A stretch of 48,900 nt of DNA from RBG-16-66-20 sp049651845 (GTDB taxonomy: Bacteria > Pseudomonadota > Gammaproteobacteria > Burkholderiales > SG8-39). The position numbers and the translations under genes are program-made. The DNA lies in the NCBI GenBank assembly GCA_049651845.1, contig JBASCW010000167.1:1-48900 (forward strand), written 5' to 3'. Below, piece by piece: positions 16,011 to 24,979 of this stretch. The notes below the pieces were generated by a model. It did not search any database and was not told where the DNA came from. It was given only the letters and a program-made list of their open reading frames with translations. Numbering within the stretch: position 1 is the stretch's first letter; each line of letters starts with the position of its first letter.

Positions 16011-17069
16011 ATGGCAACTTCTAGAGGTTTGCTTCGAACTGGTTTCGACGAACCAATTGTCGTATTGCTGGGCGCTGGCGCAACTCGCGGTGCTTTCAGC
16101 CAAGAGCGGCTTCCCCCGCCGATCGATGGCGAATTCTTCGCCGCAGCAAATCAGATCTCTCGGCACGGTACGCCTGAGATCGCAAAGCGCGTTCTACGAT
16201 CTGTCTGGACGCTATACGGTCGGGTCGAGGGCGTTGGGCTCGAAGAGTACTACCGGGATATTGAGACACGAGCTCGAATCTCGAAATTTGCAAAGACTGC
16301 AAACAAACCCAAGGATTGGTCCAAGCGAACGCGCGATCTCGAGGAACTTATCCGCCGGGTCTATGTAGAGACAACGACAGATGAGGGAAAATCGGGTCGA
16401 AGGCCACGTATCAGCACCTTCCATCAATCCCTTCTTGCACGCCTACCCAAGCATTCAACGATCATTACTTTCAATTACGACTTGGTAATCGAAGAAGCAT
16501 TTCCAGACGCATCAATCTGGAACCCCCGGGATGGTTATGGAATGGTATTTCCCGGCACAACCTCAGACTGGACACGAAAGTGGTTTCGCGATCGCAATAG
16601 TCCGCCCAATGTAGTGAGTCAGGTCAAGCTCCTAAAACTTCACGGGAGCCTCGGATGGGGCAATTATCGAAGTGGGGCTGTGAAACTGAAGGCACGGCCT
16701 TATAGCGTGAGAGACGGAAAATTTGAGAAGGTCTCTGTGCTTCCCCCGGGTTGGAACAAGAAAATCGATGTAAATCCCTATAAGATATTTTGGCGCGAGG
16801 CCCGACTCCGTCTTGAGCAATGCAGCACGTTAATTGTCGTTGGTTACTCTCTTCCAGAGACCGACCTATTGGCGCGCGCATTGTTTGCCGAGGCGGCGCG
16901 AATGAGAGTCGCGCGAGATTCATTCCTAAAGCGACTTGTTCTTGTAGATCCAAACAGCGACGTACGGCAGAAATTTGTCCGCCTTCTCAATCCCACCCTA
17001 GGCCCGACAGCAAGAGTCATCCACTTTCCGAGTGTGACTGAATTCCAGCGCGTTGTGCTCGAAACATAA
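16011..17069 (+). CDS. stand-alone SIR2-like domain protein (candidate defence NADase)
   Basis: The 352-residue protein carries the Rossmann-type SIR2 fold marks in order: LLGAGAT (residues 19-25), ITFNYDLVIEEAF (152-164, with N155 and D157), LLKLHGSLGW (207-216, catalytic-type H211) and IVVGYSLPETD (275-285). This pattern is typical of SIR2_2-type domains found as NAD-degrading effectors in anti-phage systems, not of protein deacetylases, whose zinc cysteines are absent. No second domain or membrane segment is visible. Composition is markedly more A+T-rich than both neighbours, indicating transfer. A TTGACA at 15947-15952 may be its -35. Its end overlaps the NUDIX gene by 53 bases, tail to tail. 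Confidence 0.75.
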   Translation: MATSRGLLRTGFDEPIVVLLGAGATRGAFSQERLPPPIDGEFFAAANQISRHGTPEIAKRVLRSVWTLYGRVEGVGLEEYYRDIETRARISKFAKTANKPKDWSKRTRDLEELIRRVYVETTTDEGKSGRRPRISTFHQSLLARLPKHSTIITFNYDLVIEEAFPDASIWNPRDGYGMVFPGTTSDWTRKWFRDRNSPPNVVSQVKLLKLHGSLGWGNYRSGAVKLKARPYSVRDGKFEKVSVLPPGWNKKIDVNPYKIFWREARLRLEQCSTLIVVGYSLPETDLLARALFAEAARMRVARDSFLKRLVLVDPNSDVRQKFVRLLNPTLGPTARVIHFPSVTEFQRVVLET

Positions 17070-17601
17070 ACACTTGTGTCCACAAAAGAGCAGCGACTGA
17101 TTTTGAATCAGTGATGCGCCCGTCACGTACCCAGGCGACGGCCTGGTCGAAGGGCACGATAAGGATCTCGAGGAATTCGCCCACGTCGAGCTTCGCCTCG
17201 CGCTTCTCCAGGCCCTTCGCAACGTACATCTCGATGGCCTCGTTGCTGTACGCGATCTCCGTGTGCACGACGCCGATGTGCTTCCAGTCGGAGGCGACGT
17301 AGCCGGTCTCCTCGAGCAGCTCGCGCTTGGCGGTCGCCAGGGGAGCCTCGTCCGGCTCGCGCTTGCCCGCCGGCACCTCGATGAACTCCCGGCCCTGCGG
17401 GTAGCGGTACTGGCGTTCGAGCAGCACGCGGCCGTCGTCGAACAGCGGCACGATCAGCACCGCGCCGGGATGGCGGATGTATTCGCGGCTGCTCTGGCTG
17501 CCGTCGGGCAGGCGCACCAGATCCTTGTGCACTTCGAGAAAGCCCCCGGCGTAGACCAGCGCGCCCGAGATCCTCTCTTCCTTCAGCTTGCCGCCGCTCA
17601 C
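17017..17601 (-). CDS. NUDIX hydrolase, ADP-ribose pyrophosphatase type
   Basis: The 194-residue protein has a perfect Nudix box at residues 79-101 (G79, E85, R93-E94, E97-E98, G100), the catalytic metal-binding site. The surroundings EFIEVPAGK and the conserved GRITDSKSVAALLW place it with ADP-ribose pyrophosphatases (NudF type), which split ADP-ribose into AMP and ribose 5-phosphate. It starts at GTG 17601, four bases after nuoN, and is the last gene of the nuo unit. The last 18 residues, past LLWTQVF, lie in A+T-rich DNA shared with the SIR2-like gene. They look unlike the rest and may have been replaced when that gene arrived. Confidence 0.88.
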   Translation of the reverse strand: MSGGKLKEERISGALVYAGGFLEVHKDLVRLPDGSQSSREYIRHPGAVLIVPLFDDGRVLLERQYRYPQGREFIEVPAGKREPDEAPLATAKRELLEETGYVASDWKHIGVVHTEIAYSNEAIEMYVAKGLEKREAKLDVGEFLEILIVPFDQAVAWVRDGRITDSKSVAALLWTQVFMFRAQRAGIQSHSESG

Positions 17602-17605
17602 GCCC

Positions 17606-19093
17606 TCACAGGCTCTTGATGGCGACGAAGCAGAGCGACATCAGCGGCTCGGGCAGGACGCCGAGCACTAGCAGCGCGATGCCGTTGAGCGACAGCAGCA
17701 CGCGCATGTCGGGATGGCCCTGCACGGGCGTGGCGTCGGCCGGCTCGTCGAAATACATGAGCTTGACGATGCGCAGGTAGTAGTAGGCGCCGATCAGCGA
17801 GAACACCACCGCCACCACGGCGAGCCAGATCTGGCCCGCGTTGACCGCGGCCGAGAGCACGCTGAGCTTGGCGTAGAAGCCCACCGTGGGCGGCACGCCG
17901 GCGAGCGAGAACATCAGCAGCAGCATCACGAAGGCGTACCAGGGATTGCGCCGGTTCAGGCCCTTGAGGTCCTCGAGATTCTCGCACTCGAAGCCCTTGC
18001 GCGACAGGAACAGCAGCATGCCGAAGGAGCCGACCGACATCAGCACGTAGACCACCGTGTAGAACATCGACGCCGCGTAGGCGTCGGGCCGGTTGAGGAA
18101 GTTGCCGCCGACCCAGCCCGCGAGCAGGCCGAGCAGCATGAAGCCCATGTGCGCGATGGTCGAGTAGGCGAGCATGCGCTTGAGGTTGGTCTGCGCGATG
18201 GCGGTGATGTTGCCGAGCGCCATCGACAGCACCGCGAGGATCGCCAGCATCTGCTGCCAGTCGTGCGCGAGCTCGGCCAGCCCGGTGCCGAGCACGCGGA
18301 TCGCCATTGCGAAGGCGGCGAGCTTGGGCACGCTGCCGATCACCAGCGTCACGGCCGTGGGCGCGCCGTGGTAGACGTCGGGGATCCACATGTGGAACGG
18401 CACCACGCCGAGCTTGAAGGCGATGCCGCAGACCACGAACACCAGGCCGAAGACGAGGAACGGCTGCTGCGTGCTGTCGCGCGCCAGGCCGCCGAGCTGC
18501 CGGGCGATGTCGGGGATCGCCAGGCTGCCGGTGGCGCCGTAGATCATCGACATGCCGTACAGCAGCAGGCCCGAGGCGAGCGCGCCGAGCACGAAGTACT
18601 TCATCGCCGCCTCGGTGGAGGCCGCCGAGTCGCGGTTCAGCGCCACCATCGCGTACAGGCACAGCGACAGCAGCTCCAGGCCCAGGTACACGGTGAGGAA
18701 GCTGTTGGCGCTGATCATGAGCATCATGCCGAGCAGCGCGAACAGCAGCAGCGACAGGAACTCGCCGCGCATCAGGCCGCGGTCGAGCAGGTACTGGCGC
18801 GAGTAGACGAGCACCACCGCCACCGCGAAGTAGGCCGCGAGCTTGAGCAGGTTGGCCATCACGTCCGAGACGAACAGCCCGTTGAACAGGTAGTAGCGCT
18901 CGGTGCCGCTCACCCACTGGATGGCGAGCGTCGCGAGCGCGCAGGCGAGCAGCACCAGCTGCGCCCCCACGAAGCTCGCGGTGCGCCGCTCGCTCTTGAC
19001 GTACAGGTCGCCGAGCATCACCGCGCAGGCGCCGGCCAGCAGCAGCACTTCGGGCAGCGCCGGGATGTGGTTGATGAAGGTGAGCGCGTTCAT
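17606..19093 (-). CDS. nuoN: NADH-quinone oxidoreductase subunit N
   Basis: This 495-residue antiporter-like proton-pumping subunit of complex I has about 14 membrane helices. Seen are the helix-7 broken segment with the key lysine context FKLGVVPFHMWIPDVYHGAP, and the second-half loop LKGLNRRNPWYAF. Helices carry lysines in the positions expected for the proton channel. It starts at ATG 19093, one base after nuoM. The small DUF2818-type gene often found after nuoN in betaproteobacteria is not present here. Confidence 0.95.
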   Translation of the reverse strand: MNALTFINHIPALPEVLLLAGACAVMLGDLYVKSERRTASFVGAQLVLLACALATLAIQWVSGTERYYLFNGLFVSDVMANLLKLAAYFAVAVVLVYSRQYLLDRGLMRGEFLSLLLFALLGMMLMISANSFLTVYLGLELLSLCLYAMVALNRDSAASTEAAMKYFVLGALASGLLLYGMSMIYGATGSLAIPDIARQLGGLARDSTQQPFLVFGLVFVVCGIAFKLGVVPFHMWIPDVYHGAPTAVTLVIGSVPKLAAFAMAIRVLGTGLAELAHDWQQMLAILAVLSMALGNITAIAQTNLKRMLAYSTIAHMGFMLLGLLAGWVGGNFLNRPDAYAASMFYTVVYVLMSVGSFGMLLFLSRKGFECENLEDLKGLNRRNPWYAFVMLLLMFSLAGVPPTVGFYAKLSVLSAAVNAGQIWLAVVAVVFSLIGAYYYLRIVKLMYFDEPADATPVQGHPDMRVLLSLNGIALLVLGVLPEPLMSLCFVAIKSL

Positions 19094-19094
19094 G

Positions 19095-20564
19095 TCAGAG
19101 TTTCGGCGTCGCCACGTGCTCGAGCAGGTCCTTGACCGAGGCGTGCATCACCTCGGTGAACGGCAGCGGGTAGACACCCATCCAGAGCACCGCGGCCGCG
19201 AGCAGGCCGAGCACCAGAAATTCCTTCGGATTCAGGTCCTTCAGGCCGGCGACGTGGTCGTTCGCCACGGCACCGAAGATCACGCGCTTGTACATCCACA
19301 GCGTGTAGGCCGCGCCGAAGATCAGCGTGGTGGCGGCCGCGAAGGCGAGCCAGAAGTTGGCCTGCATCGCGCCCATGATCACCATGAACTCGCCGACGAA
19401 GCCGCTGGTGGCCGGCAGGCCGCAATTGGCCATCGCGAACAGCATCATGAGGGATGCGAACTTGGGCATGGTGTTCACCACGCCGCCGTAGTCGGCGATG
19501 TTGCGCGAGTGCATGCGGTCGTACATCACGCCGACGCAGAAGAACATGGCCGCCGAGACGAAGCCGTGCGAGATCATCTGCACCAGCGCGCCCTCGACGC
19601 CGTAGGCATTGAAGATGAAGAAGCCGAGCGTCACGAAGCCCATGTGCGAGATCGACGAGTAGGCGATCAGCTTCTTCATGTCGGTCTGCACCAGCGCCAC
19701 CAAGCCGATGTAGACCACCGCGATCAGCGACAGCGCGATCATCAGCCAGGCGAGCTCGCGCGAGGCGTCGGGCAGGATCGGCAGCGTGAAGCGCACGAAG
19801 CCGTAGGCGCCGAGCTTGAGCATGATCGCCGCGAGCACCACCGAGCCGCCGGTGGGCGCCTCGACGTGCGCGTCGGGCAGCCAGGTGTGCACCGGCCACA
19901 TCGGCACCTTGACCGCGAACGCGAGCAGCAGGCCGAAGAACAGCCTTTGCTGCGCCTCGAGCGGCAGCGGCAGCTTCCACCAGTCCATGATCGCGAAGCT
20001 GCCGCCCGACTTGTTGTACAGGTACAGCAGCGACACCAGCATCAGCACCGAGCCGAAGAAAGTGTAGAGGAAGAACTTGAGCGCGGCGTAGACGCGGTTG
20101 GCGCCGCCCCAGACGCCGATGATGATGAACATCGGGATCAGCGTCGCCTCGAAGAACACGTAGAACAGCATGCCGTCGAGCGCGGCGAACACGCCGTTCA
20201 GCAGCCCCGACATGATCAGGAACGCGCCCATGTACTGGCCGACGCGCTTCTCGATCACCGTCCAGCCGGCGACCACCACCAGCGGCGTGATGAACGAGTT
20301 GAGAAGAATGAACAGCATCGAGATGCCGTCCACGCCGAGGTGGTAGTAGACGTTGAAGCGCGGGATCCAGGACAGGCGCTCGACGAACTGCATGCCGGCG
20401 CTCGGCGCCGAGAAGCCGATCCACAGCGGCAGCGTCACCAGGAAGCCGCCCAGCGCGCCGACGAAGGCGAGCGTGCGCTGCAGCGGCGCCTTGTCGTCGC
20501 CGCCGCAGGCAAGAACCAGCAGGCCGGCGAAGATCGGCACCCAGATCGCGAGGCTCAGCAGCAT
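19095..20564 (-). CDS. nuoM: NADH-quinone oxidoreductase subunit M
   Basis: This 489-residue antiporter-like membrane subunit lies second from the tip of the complex I arm. The signature KVPMWPVHTWLPDAHVEAPT lies in the middle, preceded by the conserved glutamate helix (YVFFEATLIPMFIIIG). ATG 20564 overlaps the nuoL stop by one base (TGATG), so translation is coupled. The reading frame is open well upstream of this start, but MLLSLAIWVPI is the natural N-terminus. Confidence 0.95.
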   Translation of the reverse strand: MLLSLAIWVPIFAGLLVLACGGDDKAPLQRTLAFVGALGGFLVTLPLWIGFSAPSAGMQFVERLSWIPRFNVYYHLGVDGISMLFILLNSFITPLVVVAGWTVIEKRVGQYMGAFLIMSGLLNGVFAALDGMLFYVFFEATLIPMFIIIGVWGGANRVYAALKFFLYTFFGSVLMLVSLLYLYNKSGGSFAIMDWWKLPLPLEAQQRLFFGLLLAFAVKVPMWPVHTWLPDAHVEAPTGGSVVLAAIMLKLGAYGFVRFTLPILPDASRELAWLMIALSLIAVVYIGLVALVQTDMKKLIAYSSISHMGFVTLGFFIFNAYGVEGALVQMISHGFVSAAMFFCVGVMYDRMHSRNIADYGGVVNTMPKFASLMMLFAMANCGLPATSGFVGEFMVIMGAMQANFWLAFAAATTLIFGAAYTLWMYKRVIFGAVANDHVAGLKDLNPKEFLVLGLLAAAVLWMGVYPLPFTEVMHASVKDLLEHVATPKL

Positions 20565-22450
20565 CAGCCGAACACCTTGTACTTCACCACCGCGTAGATC
20601 GCGCAGACGCCGAAGATCATCATGAACGCGTACCAGTAGATCAGGCCGCTCTGCACCAGCCGGATCACGCCCGAGAACCAGCCCACCAGGCGCGCCGAGC
20701 CGTTCACCATCACGCCGTCGATCGTGCGCTGGTCGCCGCCCTTCCACAGGCCGGTGCCCACCGCGCGCGCGCCGCCCGCGAACAGCCAGGAATAGAACTC
20801 GTCGAAGCCGTACTTCTTCTCCACCAGCGCGTACACGGGCCCGAACGCGATCGCGATCTTCTTCGGCAGGTCGGTGCGCTTCAGATACAAATACCAGGCG
20901 GTGGCGATGCCCGCGAGCGCCAGCCAGAACGGCGGCTGCGCCATGCCGTGCAGCGTGTAGCTCACCAGGCCGTGGTACTCCGGGGGCTTGTTGACGAGCG
21001 ATGTGCCGAAGTAGTCCCCAAAGACGAAGTAGCCGATGAACCACCCTGCTCCGATCGAGGGAATAGCCAGCAGCACCAGCGGCACGGTCACCACGGCGGG
21101 CGACTCGTGCGGCGGGTGCGCCTCGTCGAACCGCGGCGCGCCGTGGAAGGCCATGAACACCAGGCGGAAGGTGTAGGTCGCGGTCACGAAGACGCAGGAC
21201 AGCACGCACAGGTAGGCGAAGGTCGCGCCCGGAACCGTCGCGAGGTGCGTGAGCTCGATGATCGCGTCCTTCGAGTAGAAGCCCGCGAATCCGGGAATGC
21301 CGGCCGACGAGATCGCGCCGATCAGCATGGTCCAATACGTCCAGGGCATGTACTTCTTCAGGCCGCCCATGCGCCGCATGTCCTGCTCGTGGTGCATGGC
21401 GATGATCACCGAGCCCGCGGCGAGGAACAGCACCGCCTTGAAAAAGGCGTGCGTGGCGAGGTGGAAGATCGCCGCCGAGTAGGCCGAGGCGCCGAGCGCC
21501 ACGGTCATGTAGCCGAGCTGCGACAGCGTCGAGTAGGCCACCACGCGCTTGATGTCGAACTGCGTGAGCGCCACCAGACCCATGGAGAGCGCCGTGATCG
21601 CGCCGATCACCAGGACTACAGATCTTGCAGTTTCACTCAATTCAAACAATGGAGACATTCGCGCGACCATGAAGATGCCCGCGGTCACCATGGTGGCGGC
21701 GTGGATCAGCGCCGAGATCGGCGTCGGGCCTTCCATCGAGTCGGGCAGCCAGACGTGCAGCGGGAACTGCGCGCTCTTGCCCATCGCGCCGACGAAAAGC
21801 AGGACGCAGATCAGGGTCACGTGTTCCGTACTCGAAGAGGCGTTTGAAAATACGGCCGCATAGTCGAGAGTCCCGAATCCCGTCAAGATCAATGCGATGC
21901 CCAGCAGGAAGCCGAAATCGCCCACGCGGTTGACGAGGAAGGCCTTGAGGTTGGCGTAGATCGCCGTCGGCCGCGTGTACCAGAAGCCGATCAGCAGGTA
22001 CGACACCAGGCCGACCGCCTCCCAGCCGAAGAACAGCTGCAGGAAGTTGTTCGCCATCACCAGCATCAGCATCGAGAAGGTGAACAGCGAGATGTAGCTG
22101 AAGAAGCGCTGGTAGCCCGGGTCCTCGGCCATGTAGCCGATGGTGTAGACGTGCACCATCAGCGACACGAAGGTCACCACCACCATCATCAGCGCGGTCA
22201 GGCGGTCGATCAGGAAGCCGATCTGCAGCGGCGTGTCGCCGATCACCGCCCAGGCGTAGACGATTCCGTTCCACGAATTGCCATTGAGTACTTCCTTGAA
22301 AATGAACAAGGAAGCAACAAATGAAATCAGCACACCGAGGATCGTGACGCGGTGCGACCAGGCGCGGCCGATCGCCTGGCCGCCCAGGCCGGCGACGATT
22401 GCGCCCGCGAGAGGCGCAAGCACGGCGATCAGACCCAGCGTCTTCAGCAT
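20564..22450 (-). CDS. nuoL: NADH-quinone oxidoreductase subunit L
   Basis: This is the largest antiporter-like subunit (628 residues) at the end of the membrane arm. Recognised by GKSAQFPLHVWLPDSMEGPTP, the discontinuous helix TGDN-like region HEQDMRRMGGLKKYMP, and the C-terminal lateral helix region (residues about 540-628), which clamps the other pumping subunits. Start ATG 22450, 18 bases after nuoK. Three short A+T-rich stretches interrupt the otherwise G+C-rich codon use (near 21610-21660, 21830-21895 and 22262-22335). Confidence 0.95.
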   Translation of the reverse strand: MLKTLGLIAVLAPLAGAIVAGLGGQAIGRAWSHRVTILGVLISFVASLFIFKEVLNGNSWNGIVYAWAVIGDTPLQIGFLIDRLTALMMVVVTFVSLMVHVYTIGYMAEDPGYQRFFSYISLFTFSMLMLVMANNFLQLFFGWEAVGLVSYLLIGFWYTRPTAIYANLKAFLVNRVGDFGFLLGIALILTGFGTLDYAAVFSNASSSTEHVTLICVLLFVGAMGKSAQFPLHVWLPDSMEGPTPISALIHAATMVTAGIFMVARMSPLFELSETARSVVLVIGAITALSMGLVALTQFDIKRVVAYSTLSQLGYMTVALGASAYSAAIFHLATHAFFKAVLFLAAGSVIIAMHHEQDMRRMGGLKKYMPWTYWTMLIGAISSAGIPGFAGFYSKDAIIELTHLATVPGATFAYLCVLSCVFVTATYTFRLVFMAFHGAPRFDEAHPPHESPAVVTVPLVLLAIPSIGAGWFIGYFVFGDYFGTSLVNKPPEYHGLVSYTLHGMAQPPFWLALAGIATAWYLYLKRTDLPKKIAIAFGPVYALVEKKYGFDEFYSWLFAGGARAVGTGLWKGGDQRTIDGVMVNGSARLVGWFSGVIRLVQSGLIYWYAFMMIFGVCAIYAVVKYKVFG

Positions 22451-22468
22451 TCCCCTTTGCCTCTTGCC

Positions 22469-22789
22469 CTAGCCCTTGAGCGAATCCAGGTCTTCGACGT
22501 TGATCGTGCTGAGGTTCCTGAACAGCACCACGAGAATCGCCAGCCCGATGGCGGATTCCGCGGCCGCCACGGTGAGGATGAAGAACACGAACACCTGCCC
22601 GGCGATGTCGCCGAGGTAGTAGGAGAAGGCGACGAAATTGAGGTTCACCGCGAGCAGCATCAGCTCGATCGCCATCAGCAGCACGATCACGTTCTTGCGG
22701 TTCAGGAAGATGCCGATCACCGCGATCGCGAACAGGATCGCGGCGAGCACCAGGTAGTGCGACAGCGTGAGGTACGGCGCCGCGGCCAT
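22469..22789 (-). CDS. nuoK: NADH-quinone oxidoreductase subunit K
   Basis: A 106-residue subunit with three membrane helices. The conserved glutamates are in LLMAIELMLLAVNLNFVAF and in FILTVAAAESAIGLAI, the residues thought to relay protons along the arm. Typical length is about 101 residues; the extra five are at the N-terminus (MAAAP). ATG 22789 overlaps the nuoJ stop. Confidence 0.95.
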   Translation of the reverse strand: MAAAPYLTLSHYLVLAAILFAIAVIGIFLNRKNVIVLLMAIELMLLAVNLNFVAFSYYLGDIAGQVFVFFILTVAAAESAIGLAILVVLFRNLSTINVEDLDSLKG

Positions 22790-23385
22790 CAGACGTCCTT
22801 CTCCGCGGCCATCGGCACGATGCGCACGCGGTCGGCGCGGCGCACCCGCACCTGCGCGGACGGGTCCTGGCCCTTGGTGTCCTTGCGCTGGCGCAGCGTG
22901 AGCGCGATCGCCGCGACGATCGCCACCAGCAGCACCACCGCGGCGATCTGGAAGGCGAGCACGTAGTCGGTGTAGAGCAGCCGCCCGAGCTCCTTGGTGT
23001 TGCTGTAGCCCGCCGGCAGCGCCTTGGGCGGCACCGAGAGGCCGGACCAGCGGCCGTAGAGCACGGCGGCCATCTCGGCGGCCATCAGCACGCCGACCAG
23101 CGAGCCGAGCGGCAGGTACTGCCAGAAGCCCTCGCGCAGGCGCTCGAGGTTGATGTCGAGCATCATCACCACGAACAGGAACAGCACCATCACCGCGCCG
23201 ACGTAGACCAGCACCAGCGCGATGGCGAGGAACTCGGCGCGCAGCAGCAGCCAGATCGCCGAGGCGGTGAAGAACGCGAGCACCAGGAACAGCGCCGCGT
23301 GCACCGGGTTGCGCGAGGTGATCACGGCGAGGCCCGAGGCGAGCAGCACCGCGCCGAAGGCGTAGAAGACGGCGGCTTCGAACAT
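22789..23385 (-). CDS. nuoJ: NADH-quinone oxidoreductase subunit J
   Basis: A 198-residue membrane subunit with five helices. Seen are the helix-3 region LVYVGAVMVLFLFVVMML, which forms the pi-bulge switch in complex I, and the start MFEAAVFYAFGAVLL. The C-terminal tail is long and basic (residues 170-198). ATG 23385 overlaps the nuoI stop by one base. Confidence 0.94.
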   Translation of the reverse strand: MFEAAVFYAFGAVLLASGLAVITSRNPVHAALFLVLAFFTASAIWLLLRAEFLAIALVLVYVGAVMVLFLFVVMMLDINLERLREGFWQYLPLGSLVGVLMAAEMAAVLYGRWSGLSVPPKALPAGYSNTKELGRLLYTDYVLAFQIAAVVLLVAIVAAIALTLRQRKDTKGQDPSAQVRVRRADRVRIVPMAAEKDV

Positions 23386-23873
23386 CAGCGGTAGTCCGCG
23401 TCGGCCGCGCGGTCCCTGGCGATCTGCTCTTCGTAGCGCTCGCCCACCGCGAGCAGCATCGGCTTGGTGTAGTACAGGTCACCGCGCTTCTCGCCGTGGT
23501 ACTCGAACACGCGCGTCTCGACGATCGCGTCCACGGGGCAGGCCTCCTCGCAGAAGCCGCAGAAGATGCACTTGGTGAGGTCGATGTCGTAGCGCGTGGT
23601 GCGGCGCGTGCCGTCGGCGCGCGACTCGGACTCGATGTGGATGGCGAGCGCCGGGCAGACCGCCTCGCAGAGCTTGCAGGCGATGCAGCGCTCTTCGCCG
23701 TTCGGGTAGCGGCGCAGCGCGTGCAGGCCGCGGAAGCGCGGGCTGAGCGGCGTCTTCTCCTCGGGGAACTGCACCGTGATCTTGCGCGCGAACAGATGCC
23801 GGCCGGTGAGCGCGAGGCCGCGCATCAGCTCCAGCAGCAGGAACGAGCGGAAGAATTCGAGCACGCGCGTCAT
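23385..23873 (-). CDS. nuoI: NADH-quinone oxidoreductase subunit I (2x[4Fe-4S])
   Basis: A 162-residue ferredoxin-like subunit that holds clusters N6a and N6b. Two CxxCxxCxxxCP motifs are complete: CIACKLCEAVCP and CIFCGFCEEACP. An N-terminal amphipathic helix (RSFLLLELMRGLALTGRHLF) attaches it to the membrane arm. It passes electrons from NuoG to the N2 cluster in NuoB. Start ATG 23873, seven bases after nuoH. Confidence 0.96.
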   Translation of the reverse strand: MTRVLEFFRSFLLLELMRGLALTGRHLFARKITVQFPEEKTPLSPRFRGLHALRRYPNGEERCIACKLCEAVCPALAIHIESESRADGTRRTTRYDIDLTKCIFCGFCEEACPVDAIVETRVFEYHGEKRGDLYYTKPMLLAVGERYEEQIARDRAADADYR

Positions 23874-23880
23874 GGCCGGG

Positions 23881-24978
23881 TCACTTCCACGGGTTCCAGG
23901 GCGTCTGCATCCAGACGCCGATCACGGCGATCCACACCAGCGTGAGCGGGATGAACACCTTCCAGCCCAGGCGCATGATCTGGTCGTAGCGGTAGCGCGG
24001 CAGCGTGGCGCGGATCCACAGGAACATCGACACCACGAGGAAGATCTTGCCGAGGAACCAGAGCACGCCCGGCACCGCCTCGAAGACGGCCGAGGCGATC
24101 GGCGGCTGCCAGCCGCCGAAGAACATCACCACCGTGAGCGCCGAGATCAGCAGCATGTTCATGTACTCGGCGAGGAAGAACAGTGCGAAGGTCATGCCCG
24201 AGTACTCGACCATGTGGCCGGCGACGATCTCGGACTCGCCCTCGACCACGTCGAAGGGCGCGCGGTTGGTCTCGGCGATGCCCGAGACGAAGTACACCAG
24301 CAGCATCGGCGCGAGCGGCAGCCAGTTCCAGGACAGGAAGTTCAGACCCATGCCGGCGAACGTTCCCCTGCCCTGCGCCGAGACGATGTCCGACAGGTTC
24401 AGGCTGCCCGAGACCATCAGCACCACCACCAGCGCGAAGCCCATGGCCAGCTCGTAGGACACCATCTGCGCCGCCGAGCGCATCGCGCCGAGGAAGGCGT
24501 ACTTGGAGTTCGAGGCCCAGCCGGCGACGATCACGCCATAGACGCCCATCGAGGTGAGCGCCATCACGTACAGCAGCCCCGCGTTGATGTCGGCGAGCAC
24601 CGCCTCGGCCGAGAACGGAATCACCGCCCACGCGGCGACCGCCGGGATGATCATCACCATCGGCGCGAACACGAACAGGAACTTGCTCGCGTTGGCCGGC
24701 AGGATGATTTCCTTGAACAGCAGCTTCAGGCCGTCGGCCACGGGCTGCGCGAGCCCGCCTAGCCAGGGAATGCCGAAGAAGGTCACGCGGTTGGGGCCCA
24801 GGCGGATCTGCATCCAGCCGATCAGCTTGCGCTCCCACAGCGTGGTGTACGCCACCGCCAGCATGAGCGGCACCACGATCGCGACGATGAACGCCAGCGA
24901 GGTCACGAGCTCGTAGGCCGCCGGGCCCCAGGTCGGCCCGAGCTTCATTTCCGCGTAGTTGAGCAGCGACGAGAGCAT
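23881..24978 (-). CDS. nuoH: NADH-quinone oxidoreductase subunit H
   Basis: This 365-residue membrane subunit forms the quinone chamber at the joint with the hydrophilic arm. Conserved segments are ERKLIGWMQIRLGPNRV, GLLYVMALTSMGVYGVI, the acidic loop AETNRAPFDVVEGESEIVAG and RATLPRYRYDQIM. Eight to nine helices are visible. ATG 24978 lies one base after the nuoG stop. Confidence 0.96.
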   Translation of the reverse strand: MLSSLLNYAEMKLGPTWGPAAYELVTSLAFIVAIVVPLMLAVAYTTLWERKLIGWMQIRLGPNRVTFFGIPWLGGLAQPVADGLKLLFKEIILPANASKFLFVFAPMVMIIPAVAAWAVIPFSAEAVLADINAGLLYVMALTSMGVYGVIVAGWASNSKYAFLGAMRSAAQMVSYELAMGFALVVVLMVSGSLNLSDIVSAQGRGTFAGMGLNFLSWNWLPLAPMLLVYFVSGIAETNRAPFDVVEGESEIVAGHMVEYSGMTFALFFLAEYMNMLLISALTVVMFFGGWQPPIASAVFEAVPGVLWFLGKIFLVVSMFLWIRATLPRYRYDQIMRLGWKVFIPLTLVWIAVIGVWMQTPWNPWK

Positions 24979-24979
24979 C

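Noticed and set aside
17602..17605. Missing DUF2818-type gene between nuoN and the NUDIX gene
   Set aside because: Its usual place is closed to four bases, so the gene is absent here; many betaproteobacteria vary at this point, so it is not reported as unusual.
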